Assembly (NCBI GenBank): GCA_963774445.1
Contig: CAVZFC010000002.1
Coordinates: forward strand, 124,001 to 188,000
Origin: CAVUQH01 sp963774445
GTDB taxonomy: Bacteria; Myxococcota_A; Polyangia; Haliangiales; Haliangiaceae
Length of the DNA stretch: 64,000 nt
Reading direction: 5' to 3'
The position numbers and the translations under genes are program-made. A model generated the notes under the pieces. That model worked only from the letters and a program-made list of their open reading frames with translations, searched no databases and had not been told where the DNA came from. This document shows positions 26,826 through 44,252 of the stretch, piece by piece. Each line of letters opens with the position of its first letter. Within the stretch, counting starts at the first letter, position 1.

Positions 26826-28891
26826 TCTGCTGTTCGAGATCGGCACCGAGGAGATCCCGGCCGGGTTCCTCGCCCGCGCGCTGGGCGACCTCGAGCGCCT
26901 GGCCACCCGGGCGCTGTCGGAGGCCCGCCTCGATCACCAGCGCCTGCGGGTGCTGGGCACGCCCCGGCGCCTGGCGCTGGCGGTCAAGGGGCTGACCGAT
27001 CGCCAGCCGGATCTGCGCGAGCGGCTCGTCGGTCCGCCCGCGCGGGTGGCGTTCGACGACGCCGGCAAGCCGACCAAGGCGGCCCTCGGCTTCGCGCGCA
27101 AGAACGGACTGGACCCCGACGCCCTGCAGCGCGCCGAGGTCCCGGGCAAGAAGGGCGACTACCTGGTCGCCGAGCGGCTGGTCACCGGCCTGCCGGCGGC
27201 CGAGGTGTTGCCGGCGGTGCTCACCCGCCTGGCGACCGAGCTGCCGTGGGCCAAGGCGATGCGCTGGAGCTCGGGCGCCGGCCCGTTCGTGCGCCCGGTC
27301 CACTGGATCGTCGCGCTGCTCGGTGACGCGGTGCTGCCGGTGGAGCTGTTCGGCGTGCGGGCCGGCCGCGACAGCCGCGGGCACCGTTTCCTTTCGCCGG
27401 CGCCGCTGCCGGTCGAGGCGGGCGCCGACGCCTACCAGAGCGCGCTGCGCGAGGCGTTCGTCATCGCCGATCCCGACATTCGCCGCGAGATGATCCAGGC
27501 CGAGCTCCTGCGTATCGAGAAGGAGACCGGCGCCCGCATCCGTCCCGACGACGCCCTTCTCGACGAGGTGGCCAACCTGGTCGAGTATCCGGTGGCCGTC
27601 TGCGGCAGCTTCGACGAGGCGTTCCTCGAGGTGCCGGACGAGGTCATCGTGTCGGCGATGCGCTCGCACCAGCGCTACTTCGCCATGGAAGAGAGCGGCG
27701 GCGCGCTGACCAACCGCTTCGTCACCATCGCCGGCACCGTGACCCGCGACGTCGGCGTCGTCCGCGCGGGCAACGAGCGGGTGCTGGCGGCGCGCCTGGC
27801 CGACGCCCGCTTCTTCTTCCGCGAGGACCGCAAGAAGTCGCTCGACGATTTCGCCGCGCGGCTGGGTGACGTGGTCTTTCAGTCCAAGCTGGGCTCGGTG
27901 GCGGCCAAGGTGTCGCGCGTCGGCCAGGTCGCCGGTCGCATCGCCGGGGCCGTCGACGTTCGACGGCGGCGCCGTCGCCCGGGCGGCGGCGCTGTGCAAG
28001 GCGGACCTGGTGACCCACATGGTCGGCGAGTTCCCCGAGCTGCAGGGGGTGATGGGCGCGCACTACGCCCGGCTGGCCGGCGAGCCGGAGGCGGTGGCCA
28101 GCGCCATCGCCGATCACTATTTGCCGCGCGGCGCGTCCGACTCGCTGCCGGCCGGGGATACCGGTGCGGTGCTCGGCATCGCCGATCGCATCGACACGGT
28201 GGTCGGCTGCTTTGCCGTCGGCCTGTCGCCCACCGGCTCGGCCGACCCGTACGGCCTGCGCCGGGCGGTGCTGGCGGTGCTGTCGATCCTCCGCGAACGC
28301 AGCTGGCCGGTGTCGATCGCCGATCTGGTCGACTGGGCGGCGGCCGCGCTGACCGACGGTGGCGTCGCGGTGTCGGACGAGCGCCGCGCCGAGGTGCTGG
28401 AGTTCTTCCGCGTCAGGCTGCGCGGCGCGCTGGTCGAGCTCGGGCTGCCGGCCGACTGCGTCGACGCCGCGCTGACCGCCGGCATGGACAACGTCGCCGA
28501 CGTCGTCGCCCGCGCCGAGGCGGTCTCGGAGCTGCGCGGTCGCCCCGACTTCGAGCCGCTGGCCTCCGCGTTCAAGCGGGTCGCCAACATCCTCAAGGGC
28601 GAGCGCGCGGGCGACGAGCCCGACCCCAAGCGCTTTGCCGAAGACGCCGAGCGCGCCCTATGGGACGCCTTCCGCGAGATTCGCAGCCGGGTCGACGCCA
28701 GCCTGACGGCCGGCGACTACCACGGCTCGTTGCAGGTCCTGGCCGAGCTCAAGGACCCGGTTGACCGTTTCTTCGACGCGGTGCTGGTGATGGACGAGGA
28801 CGAGAACGTGCGGCGCAACCGCCTCGCGCTCCTCGGCAGCATCAACGCCACGTTCACCCGCATCGCCGATTTCCGGCAGCTCACGGTGTGA
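26815..28891 (+). CDS. glyS: Glycine--tRNA ligase beta subunit (apparent frameshift)
   Basis: Starts at ATG 26815 with GGAGG at 26801-26805. The N-terminus SADLLFEIGTEEIPAGFLAR is the GlyS signature. The frame is continuous to about 27957 (RIAGAVD), then the family sequence continues one base later as FDGGAVARAAALCKADLVTH and MVGEFPELQGVMGAHYARLA, through to RIADFRQLTV and the stop at 28891. Joined length is about 691 residues, as expected (E. coli 689). One extra base (probably G27958) or two missing bases explains the shift. Both halves are strongly conserved and the enzyme is essential, so a sequencing error is more likely than a pseudogene. Confidence 0.93.
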
Positions 28892-28895
28892 CCAC

Positions 28896-31562
<2,667 letters not shown>

Positions 31563-31636
31563 CCCAGGCAGATGGCCCCTGGACAACCGCCGGGCCGCCC
31601 CGGCAGTCCAACTGCCTAGCCCACGCGTCCCCCTTC

Positions 31637-33007
31637 ATGCGGCGAAGAATGTTTCCGAAATTTCAATGGCTTGTGTGTGCGGCGCTGGCCGTGTCGGCAA
31701 CTGGCTGCCCCGCGACCTCCGCGGAGGTGCGGCCGCCGCCCGACCAGCTCTTCTTTCCCTCCGGCCTCGGCATCGCGCCCGACGAGAGCGTGCTGTTCGT
31801 CGCCAATGCCAACTCCGAGCTCCGCTACGACTCGGGCATGATCGCCGCGATCGATCTCGACACCGTCGACAACCTGATCGCGGACTGGCTGCCCGATCGG
31901 CAGGTGCCGGCCGACCCCGACGGCTGCCCCGACTGCTGTGAAGCCAGCATCGATTCTCCGTTGACCCTGGTGTGCAACGAGAAGGCGATGGTGTTGGCCG
32001 ACAGCAGCGTGCGCCTGGGCAACTTCGCCGCCGCCATCGGCGTGCAGGAGCTGACCAGCGGCGACCTGCGCCTGTTCGTGCCGGTCCGCGGCGACCCGTC
32101 GATTACCTATATCGACTACTCGACCTCCGATCAGGCGATGGCCTGCGGCGGCAGCGGATCGTTCCCGCTGTGCGACGAGGACCATCGCCTGGACCACCTG
32201 CACAACAACCCCGACGAGCTGGGACTTTCCGAGGAGCCGTGGGGGATGTTCGTCGACTCCGGCAACGGCTACGCGATGGTCACCCACCTGACGCTGGGAA
32301 CCGTGTCGATGGTCGATGCGCCGCCCGACGGCGCGCCGCCGCTGCTCACCGACGCCATCGGTGGGCTGTTCGCGCAGAACTCGAGCACCGGTGTCCGCGG
32401 CGCCACCGGCATCGCCGGCCGCCTGCCGGGCTCGGTGGACGACCTGGTCTACGTGACCTCGCGCGCCGAGTCGCGGGTGCACACGCTGACGGTCTACCGC
32501 CGCGACAACGGCGAGCCGACAATGGCTCCGGGCGACTACTTCTTCCTCAACCGCATCATTCCCTCCAGCGACAGCCGCGGTATCGCCTTCTCGGCCGACG
32601 GCAACCGCGCCTACGTGGTCAACCGCAACCCGCCCACGCTGCAGGTGGTCGACACGTCGATCGACACGACCGGCGTGCCCAAGAACGACATGATCGACGC
32701 GATCGAGATCTGCCGCGAGGCGTCGGTCATCCAGGTCGCCGACCTGGGCGATGGCGAGCGCGCGTATATCTCTTGCTTCCAGGACAGCCAGGTCTGGGTG
32801 CTCGATCTCGAGCGCGCCACCGTGCTGGCGACGATTCCGGTGGGGCGCGGTGCCCACTCCTCGGCGCTGGCGCCCGGCCGCGGCCGGCTGTACGTGACCA
32901 ACTTCCTCGAGGACACCATCTCGGTGATCGACATCCAGCCCGGCTCGCAGACAGAGAACCGCGTGATCATGCAAATCGGCCGCCAGCGCCAGCAGGGGGG
33001 CAAGTGA
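31637..33007 (+). CDS. YVTN-type beta-propeller lipoprotein
   Basis: A 456-residue protein from ATG 31637 (an ATG at 31649 is equally possible). Signal peptide with lipobox SATGC. Propeller-type repeats of Val/Asp-rich strands run through the body: FPSGLGIAPDESVLFVANAN, SRGIAFSADGNRAYVVNRNP and SALAPGRGRLYVTNFLEDTI. These are the YVTN/NHL-like repeats of surface-layer-type propellers. A Cys-rich loop (CPDCCEASIDS) interrupts the first third. Probably displayed on the outer membrane. Its stop overlaps the start of the next gene (TGATG), so the two lipoproteins are made together. Confidence 0.78.
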   Translation: MRRRMFPKFQWLVCAALAVSATGCPATSAEVRPPPDQLFFPSGLGIAPDESVLFVANANSELRYDSGMIAAIDLDTVDNLIADWLPDRQVPADPDGCPDCCEASIDSPLTLVCNEKAMVLADSSVRLGNFAAAIGVQELTSGDLRLFVPVRGDPSITYIDYSTSDQAMACGGSGSFPLCDEDHRLDHLHNNPDELGLSEEPWGMFVDSGNGYAMVTHLTLGTVSMVDAPPDGAPPLLTDAIGGLFAQNSSTGVRGATGIAGRLPGSVDDLVYVTSRAESRVHTLTVYRRDNGEPTMAPGDYFFLNRIIPSSDSRGIAFSADGNRAYVVNRNPPTLQVVDTSIDTTGVPKNDMIDAIEICREASVIQVADLGDGERAYISCFQDSQVWVLDLERATVLATIPVGRGAHSSALAPGRGRLYVTNFLEDTISVIDIQPGSQTENRVIMQIGRQRQQGGK

Positions 33008-36000
33008 TGCGGGCGTCGCTGCAGCGCGCCGCGCTCATCTGCGTCGCCGCCGCCGCGGTGGCTTCGTGCGCGCAGAGCCAGACCTCGACCGGTGTCTTCA
33101 ACCTCGACCGCCCCAGCGCGATCGCCTTCACCTGCTGGGGCGACCTGCGCATCACCAACGGCGCCGCGGCCGACCCGAGCCAGGAGCTCGTTCGCAGCGC
33201 GCAGCCGGTGAGCTCGTGCACCGACCGGCTGGACGAGATCGTTCCCGACGGCCAGGAGCCGATCGACGGCGTCGCCAGCCCGCAGTCGGTGAACTTCGCC
33301 GCGTTCGTGCTGCAGCCGACCAAGGGCTCGCTGGCGGTGGTCGAGATGGCGGCCGACGCGACCGGCTTCTCGTCGGCCGGTCTCATCGACGCCGACCCGT
33401 ACACCCCGGGCCGCAGCGCGGTGCCGGTCGGCACCCTGCCGGTCAACGTCGCCACCACCACCGATAGCTGCTTCGCCGTCACCGCCAACGCCGGCAGCTG
33501 CAATCTGTCGGTGCTCGACGTCAACTCGGCGCTGGACACCAAGGTGCCCGCGCAGGTGCGACGCGTGTCGGTAGTCAACGCCTCCGGCGACCCGGTCCTG
33601 GCCCGCCCGGTGCACATGGTGGCCGAGCCGCAGACGACCGATGTCGGCTACGCCTGCCCGGACGACCCGCAGGGCGTGGTCTACGTCGCCTATCCCGACT
33701 GCAACCTGGTCGCGGCGATCGATCCGGCCACCGGTACCATCGTCTCCGGCATCCGCTTCGGCGACGGCACGGTGGAGATCACCGACGGCAACGTCACTTG
33801 CGACGCCGAGTGCGGCGACGGCGCCCTGACGCCGACGGCGCGCCAGGCGATCGGCGGCCCCGGTCGGCCAGTGGCGCTGGAGATGGCCAACGACGGCAAG
33901 CGCCTCTATATCGGCGCCGAGAACCTGCCCGAGGTCGTCATCGTCAACCTCGACGACTCACGGCTGCCGACGGCGGTCAGCCAGGTCGATCTCGAAGGCG
34001 AGGTCGGCGTGCTCCAGCTCGCGGCGACCCCGGTAATCAACATGGGCGGCGGCACCGGCGTGTTCGGCAGCGGCTCGGCTGGCAACATGCAGTTCGTCTA
34101 CGCCATCGCCACCGACGCCACGGTGCGCGTGGCCGAGGTGCTCAACGAGATGGTCGAGTGCGACACGCAAGTCAACCCGCGCTACATCCACGATGTCCGC
34201 GACGTGTCGTTCCTGTCGTGCATGCCGGTCGGCAATCCGTCGACCCCGCCGCGGCGGCCCGACGCCCGCTCGCCGGGCATCCACCTGCCGCGGGTTCGCT
34301 CGCTGGTCGTTCGCGACTGGGAGAACATCCCGCTCGACCTGGCCGTGGCCGGCATCGATCAGGAGGGCGACACGGTCGGGCCGACCAGCATGGTCGGCTA
34401 CTTCGCCTTCATCACCGCGACCGACGGCGCGGTCTACGTCGCCAATATCGACGACGACGCCTACCCCGACTTCGAGGACCCCAACGACGCCGGGGCGGTG
34501 TGGATGCCGCTCGCGGTGGCGCACCAGCTGCGCGACTTCGTGCCCGACCGCGGGGCCGAGGCCGGGGCCGACGGCGAGCCGTCCCTGTGCGACGCGGCAG
34601 GGCCGGACGCGACCGCGGGCGGCGGCGGCGGTCCCCGCCTGGCCAAGGGCGACGTGCAGCGCAGCTGGGACTCCCTGGTGGTCAACTCGGACAAGACGCT
34701 CCTCCTTCCCAACATCCGCACGGAATCGTGCACCTCGGTCAGCGGCACGAAGATTCGCGTGAGCGAGCTGTCGTTTGCCGCCACGCCGGAGGTCCGCGAG
34801 GGGGCCTACCCGGACCTCATGGCCTCGCGCAACGAGGCCATGCACCTGGACTGGGAGGGGCGTGTTTCGCTCGACGGCAGCGACGTCAACGTCGATGGAC
34901 CGGTCACCCGCACTGCCGTGGTCAAGCCCAACGGCAACAGCATGACGCTCCACGACTCGTCGGCTCCGTTCTGCCGCATGGGCGTCGAGCCGTACGACTT
35001 CGTCGACCTCATCGGCTGCGATCCGTCGCGTGGCGACACGCAGTGCGGTCTGGGCGAGACCTGCTACGTTCACCCGGAGACGCCGGCGGTGCTCTTGGGC
35101 AGCGGCGTCTGCCTGCCCGCGGACGAGGCCGACAGCCTGGGCGCCGAATGCCGCGATTTCTTCCTCACCGCGCGCAAGTTCTCGATCACCTCGACCAAGA
35201 GCAGCGAGCTGACGCTGGTGCCGCGGCGCGTGGTCCTGGACACCACGCCGGTGGACGGCTGCACGAGCGACGACCAGTGCGTCGACTACTACAACGTCGC
35301 GCTGGGGATGGCCTCCCCGGACCAGCCGTACATGCTGACGCCGTCCGCGTCGCCTCCATCGTTCACCTGCGGCGAAGATCCGTCGCGCAAGCCGGGCAAG
35401 AGCTGGTGCATGCTCCGCTGCGACGATCAGGGCACCTGCCCGGACGGCACCGCGTGCGACGCTGACGGCTTCTGCGACGAGGGTGTACTGCCTCCGGCCC
35501 AGTGCGTCGCCACGCTGCAGCGCTACCAGGCCCGCGTTGGCGAGGCGTTCTCGTTGATCGGCGAGCGCAGCGGCTTCCTGCACAACCGTATCGTCGATCC
35601 CAACACCGGCGAGTGCATCGACGATCCCAACGGCAACCCGCTCAACGTCGGTCGCGTGCCGCTGACCGCGCCGCCGTGCTCCGGCGACGGCCCGACCGAC
35701 CTGACGCCCAACCCCTGCTCGGAGACGGTCTCGCACGCCGAGCAGGTCACGCAGTACTCGGACCTGCAGATCTGCACCGTCCCCACCGATTCCAGCGCGG
35801 AAGCGATCAAGCCCCGTGACGTTCCGTCGATTCGGGTCGATCTGCCGGGCCTCCGCTTCCACCTGGTCAAGCCGACGACCCAGGGGGACGAGCGCTGTAT
35901 CGGCGACGCAGCTGGCACGCGCCCGGCCTTCTCCGCCGCGCACGGGTCGTTCGGAATCCGCTGGGAGATCACCAACGGCTTCGTCCCGTTCCTGGTGGCG

Positions 36001-36165
36001 CCGTCGGTCAGCCTGCCCGCGGTCCTGGCCCCGGGGCCGGACCGCCACCTGTGGCTGCTCGACCAGGGGGACCAGTCGTCGTCGAGACAGGGGCAGGTCT
36101 TCCGCCTCAATCCCAGCGAGCCGACCAACGGCTTCTCCGCCGTCCCGGTGTCAACCGGCAGCTAG
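33007..36165 (+). CDS. Large Cys-rich lipoprotein, beta-propeller-like
   Basis: A 1052-residue protein. Signal peptide with lipobox AVASC. The first two thirds have propeller-like strands (ALEMANDGKRLYIGAENLPE; FAFITATDGAVYVANIDDDA), echoing the preceding protein. From about residue 645 it becomes Cys-rich, with GCDPSRGDTQCGLGETCYVH, CTSDDQCVDYY and CDDQGTCPDGTACDADGFCD, probably disulphide-bonded EGF/dickkopf-like knuckles frequent in myxobacterial surface proteins. It has no catalytic motif I recognise. Translationally coupled to the 456-residue lipoprotein, with which it likely forms a surface complex. Confidence 0.77.
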   Translation: MRASLQRAALICVAAAAVASCAQSQTSTGVFNLDRPSAIAFTCWGDLRITNGAAADPSQELVRSAQPVSSCTDRLDEIVPDGQEPIDGVASPQSVNFAAFVLQPTKGSLAVVEMAADATGFSSAGLIDADPYTPGRSAVPVGTLPVNVATTTDSCFAVTANAGSCNLSVLDVNSALDTKVPAQVRRVSVVNASGDPVLARPVHMVAEPQTTDVGYACPDDPQGVVYVAYPDCNLVAAIDPATGTIVSGIRFGDGTVEITDGNVTCDAECGDGALTPTARQAIGGPGRPVALEMANDGKRLYIGAENLPEVVIVNLDDSRLPTAVSQVDLEGEVGVLQLAATPVINMGGGTGVFGSGSAGNMQFVYAIATDATVRVAEVLNEMVECDTQVNPRYIHDVRDVSFLSCMPVGNPSTPPRRPDARSPGIHLPRVRSLVVRDWENIPLDLAVAGIDQEGDTVGPTSMVGYFAFITATDGAVYVANIDDDAYPDFEDPNDAGAVWMPLAVAHQLRDFVPDRGAEAGADGEPSLCDAAGPDATAGGGGGPRLAKGDVQRSWDSLVVNSDKTLLLPNIRTESCTSVSGTKIRVSELSFAATPEVREGAYPDLMASRNEAMHLDWEGRVSLDGSDVNVDGPVTRTAVVKPNGNSMTLHDSSAPFCRMGVEPYDFVDLIGCDPSRGDTQCGLGETCYVHPETPAVLLGSGVCLPADEADSLGAECRDFFLTARKFSITSTKSSELTLVPRRVVLDTTPVDGCTSDDQCVDYYNVALGMASPDQPYMLTPSASPPSFTCGEDPSRKPGKSWCMLRCDDQGTCPDGTACDADGFCDEGVLPPAQCVATLQRYQARVGEAFSLIGERSGFLHNRIVDPNTGECIDDPNGNPLNVGRVPLTAPPCSGDGPTDLTPNPCSETVSHAEQVTQYSDLQICTVPTDSSAEAIKPRDVPSIRVDLPGLRFHLVKPTTQGDERCIGDAAGTRPAFSAAHGSFGIRWEITNGFVPFLVAPSVSLPAVLAPGPDRHLWLLDQGDQSSSRQGQVFRLNPSEPTNGFSAVPVSTGS

Positions 36166-36204
36166 AAATTTGCCCGGATCAAAGGATCGGGCGACCCTGC
36201 CGGC

Positions 36205-36888
36205 ATGCGTCGCGGGGAACCCGAGCTGTTCAAGGACAAGGTCGAGGTCAGCCTGGACGGGCGACAGATCTTTTACCTGTTTTTCGGCGGGGCGGTGATC
36301 GCGTGCTTGGTCTTCGTCCTGGGCGTGATGGTGGGCAAGCGGGTCGAGGCCCGCTCGCACGTGGCTGCGGGCGCCGTGACCACGGCATCCGAAGATCCGC
36401 TGGCCGCGCTCGACGAGCTGAGCGCCAGCCATGAGGCGTTGTCGTTTCCCCAGGCCCTGACCGGGAACGACGACGAGCCGCTGGGGCCGGTGGACGAGGT
36501 GCTGGCGGCGCCGCCGCCCGACGGCGTGGCCGACGCCAAGCCGGCGCCGAAGCCGGCACCGAAAGCGGCCGCCAAGCCGGCGCCCGCGAAGCCGGCGCCC
36601 GCGCCGAAGCCCGAGCCCCAGGTCGTGGACGACAAGAGCCACGGCTCCCAACACGCCTGGACCCTGCAGCTGTCCTCGTTCCAAGATCGGGCCGAGGCCG
36701 ACTCGTTCCGCGACCGCCTGACCGACGCCGGCTACGATCCGTACATCGCCGAGGCCGAGGTGGCGGGCAAGGGCACCTGGTACCGGGTGCGCCTGGGCAG
36801 CTACGACAGCTACGACGGAGCGATCCGTGCCAAGCGCCAGTTCGAGGCGGCGCAAAAGATCATCGCCTACGTCACCCGTGTGAAATAG
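36205..36888 (+). CDS. SPOR-domain cell-division or peptidoglycan-associated protein
   Basis: A 227-residue protein. A short cytosolic N-terminus, one membrane helix (about 27-47), a flexible Ala/Pro/Lys linker (about 110-140) and a C-terminal SPOR domain (about 150-226): AWTLQLSSFQDRAEADSFRD, then GTWYRVRLGSYDSYDGAIRA. SPOR domains bind denuded septal glycan. FtsN-like topology, although no FtsN essential-domain motif is visible. Lies 39 bases after the large lipoprotein. Confidence 0.9.
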   Translation: MRRGEPELFKDKVEVSLDGRQIFYLFFGGAVIACLVFVLGVMVGKRVEARSHVAAGAVTTASEDPLAALDELSASHEALSFPQALTGNDDEPLGPVDEVLAAPPPDGVADAKPAPKPAPKAAAKPAPAKPAPAPKPEPQVVDDKSHGSQHAWTLQLSSFQDRAEADSFRDRLTDAGYDPYIAEAEVAGKGTWYRVRLGSYDSYDGAIRAKRQFEAAQKIIAYVTRVK

Positions 36889-36929
36889 GCAACTCGACGG
36901 CGGGGCCGCCGCGGCGGTAGCGTAGAGGG

Positions 36930-38244
36930 ATGCGCATGCGACCTCTGACGACCCTCGTCATGGCAACGGCTCTGGCAGCCTGCGGGGGAGGGGGTGGCGG
37001 CAATCCCGACGCGAGGCCGCGGGCCGACGCGCACCTGTACGACGCCGCGCCCAAGAGCTACTGCGTCGAACATGTTGGACGCGGACTGCGGCTACACGCC
37101 GTCGGATCTGACCCCGGCCGAGATGTCGCTGGCCGATCAGCTGGCGTTGGCCAAGCGGTTCAACCCGGCGCAGGTGATGAGCGGCGACGACGCCTGGGCG
37201 GTGTCGGTCGACTACGCGCTGGCCAACGCCACCGATGGCCTCCACAGGGTCGAGCACAACGGCCGCGACAACTTCAGCTACGACGTCAACATGACCACCG
37301 ACGAGAAGGTGACGATGTACCCCGACGGCACCACCCCGTTGCCGGCCGACCTGACCACGGTCAACCTGCGCGACCTGCCGACGACCGCGACCGTTAGCGG
37401 TCGTGACTACGCCTACTGGGTCGACGTCCCCGGCGACAACACCGGCATGGGCGAGACCGACGAGACCTGGTCCGAGAACTTCCGCACGATCCAGGGCTAC
37501 GCCAACCCCGGCGGAGGCGACCCCACGACCTCGCCGTTCCCGCCCACCCAGTACGCGCACCTGTTCTGGCTGTCCAAGGCCGACTCGCTGCTGGCGGTCT
37601 CGTACTGGTTCTACTACCCGTACGACAAGTTCACCAACAGCCACGAGGGCGACTGGGAGCACGTCAACGTGATCCTCGAGGTCGAGGATGCGGCCAACCC
37701 GGTGCTGGCGTTCGTCCACTTCTCCTGGCACGGGCGGCAGAGCGGCTTTGCCGCCAAAGACGTCTACCGCGTGGCCGACGACTCGGACGGCGACCACGTC
37801 GTCGTCTTCACCGGCGGGCACAGCTGCGTCATGTTCAACCAGATCTGGTGCGGCGACGAGTCGGGCGCCTCGTGGCCGTACCCGGGGAGCTGGGTGCACT
37901 CCTCGACCGAGGACGTGAAGGGGACGACGGCCGACCCGGGCCGGCGGATCCACGCCTCCGATTTCGCCATCGTGCTGATCCCGCGGCCCGAGGATATGGA
38001 CTTCTCGGCCACCCCGGACCTGTCCTGGTATCAGTTCCAGTTCCTGGCCGGCCAGCCGATCGTGGCGATCAACGACCTCCTGGTACAGTCACTCAAGAAC
38101 GACCGGGCGCCGGTCGGGCCCGGCCCCGACCACGGCGAGTTCGGCCTGGGCATCGAGGAGACGTTCGACATCCTCCGCGACGGCACTCCGAAGCCGTTCG
38201 ACCCGCCGCCGTCCTGGACCCTGATCAACGATCCGATGCTCTGA
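36930..38244 (+). CDS. Vps62-like lipoprotein (apparent frameshift)
   Basis: ATG 36930 begins a signal peptide with lipobox ALAAC and a poly-Gly stretch. The frame carries to about 37067 (SYCV), then the product continues in the next frame as NMLDADCGYTPSD to the stop at 38244; one extra base (probably G37068) or two missing. The joined protein is about 437 residues. The body contains the Vps62 core: VSYWFYYPYDKFTNSHEGDW followed by EHVNVILE, and later VHFSWHGRQSGF and VVVFTGGHSC. Vps62-domain proteins occur in fungi, oomycetes and some bacteria, function uncertain, often secreted. Here it is a predicted outer-membrane lipoprotein. Confidence 0.77.
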
Positions 38245-38290
38245 ACTGGCCTCGGATCAGGATGTCAGACCGGCGCGGTATCCCCGGTCG

Positions 38291-40936
<2,646 letters not shown>

Positions 40937-40962
40937 GACCGGGGGCTCTCGCCCCCTCGGTC
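40937..40962 (+). terminator. Possible weak terminator after mutS
   Basis: An imperfect hairpin, GACCGGGGGC with GCCCCCTCGGTC around a TCTC loop, starts at the mutS stop. There is no T-tract, so efficiency is doubtful. Confidence 0.3.
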
Positions 40963-41076
40963 ATCGGTTGGCCGCGGGCGGCCGCCCCCCGGGCCGGCAC
41001 CTTCGCCACGAAATCATTGGCGAAATTCCTGGCACAGTGCGTGCTCTATAGAGGGCTGGGAATCAGGAGGCCAGCC

Positions 41077-43260
<2,184 letters not shown>

Positions 43261-43293
43261 TCCCGAGGCACCGTAACGAGAGGGAGACGAATC

Positions 43294-44139
43294 ATGAAAC
43301 GCAACACTGCAAAGGTCCTCACGACCCTGACTTGCTCCATGGTGCTGGCCTCGATGGCTTCGGTCGCCGACGCGGGACGCGGGAGCAGCTACAGCCAGGT
43401 GGTCACGGCCATCAACACCAACGGCCCGGCGACCATCATCGCCGAGCTCGAGCGGGCCGAGCGCCTGGTCTGTCCGGCCTGCGTCGCTCCGGTCATGAAG
43501 CTGCTCGACGACGATCGCTACACGGTCCGCGAGGTCGCGGCCTGGTGGCTGGCTCGCCGTCCAGCGCAGAAGAAGCAGGTCACCGAGATGTCGCTGCAGC
43601 GGCTCACCAGCGGGAGCTCGGTGGAAGTCCGCAACGCCGCCGACGCCCTCGGCACCTTCCGCCACCCGCAGGCCATCGCTCCGCTGGCGGCAGCCTACGG
43701 CCGCAGCGGTCTGTCCGACGATGCCCGCGCGCACATCATGTTCGCGCTGGGCACCATCGGTCACATCAGTGCCGACGACACCCTGGCGCGCGGCATGGCC
43801 GACTCGAGCGCCGACGTTCGCCTGCAGGCGGTCTCGGCGTGGATTGAGATCCGCGGACAGAAGAACGCCGCTCCGGCGGTCGCCCTGGTGAGCGACGCCA
43901 ACACCGAAGTCCGGCGCAAGGCGGCTGCGGCCATCGGCCAGTTCAGCGACCCGGCCGGCCGCTCCGCGCTCGAGGCGCAGGTGCTCAACGACCCCGACCC
44001 GGTCGTGCGCCGCAACGCGGCCTGGGCGCTCGGTCAGATCGGTGACCTGGCGTCGGCGGATGTACTCCAACAGGCGACACAGGATGAGTCGTCGCTGGTC
44101 AGGGCCACCGCGAAGGTCGCCAAGCGCGCCCTCCGCTAA
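43294..44139 (+). CDS. Exported HEAT-repeat protein
   Basis: A 281-residue protein with a signal peptide ending at SVADAG. It consists of about seven HEAT/PBS-lyase-type repeats: DDRYTVREVAAWWLARRPAQ, SSVEVRNAADALGTFRHPQA and DPDPVVRRNAAWALGQIGDL. A Cys pair (CPAC, near 60) precedes the first repeat. Such curved scaffolds bind partners, and PBS-lyase HEAT repeats often accompany cytochrome or membrane complexes. Placed between two predicted haem lipoproteins with a good ribosome-binding site (GAGAGGGAGA), it is probably their periplasmic scaffold or maturation factor. Confidence 0.85.
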   Translation: MKRNTAKVLTTLTCSMVLASMASVADAGRGSSYSQVVTAINTNGPATIIAELERAERLVCPACVAPVMKLLDDDRYTVREVAAWWLARRPAQKKQVTEMSLQRLTSGSSVEVRNAADALGTFRHPQAIAPLAAAYGRSGLSDDARAHIMFALGTIGHISADDTLARGMADSSADVRLQAVSAWIEIRGQKNAAPAVALVSDANTEVRRKAAAAIGQFSDPAGRSALEAQVLNDPDPVVRRNAAWALGQIGDLASADVLQQATQDESSLVRATAKVAKRALR

Positions 44140-44252
44140 CGCACCGCCACAGCGTTCGTGAATAGGCGCGCGATCCGGCTGACAATTCCGGGTCGCGCGC
44201 CGCTGCCGTTTTGCCTGCTCGCTTTCCGCCGCCCACCCCCGGGGTACAATCG

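Noticed and set aside
36172..36192. Short inverted repeat GCCCGGATC/GATCGGGC before the SPOR gene.
   Set aside because: It has a bulge, no T-tract, and overlaps the likely ribosome-binding region; not called as a terminator.
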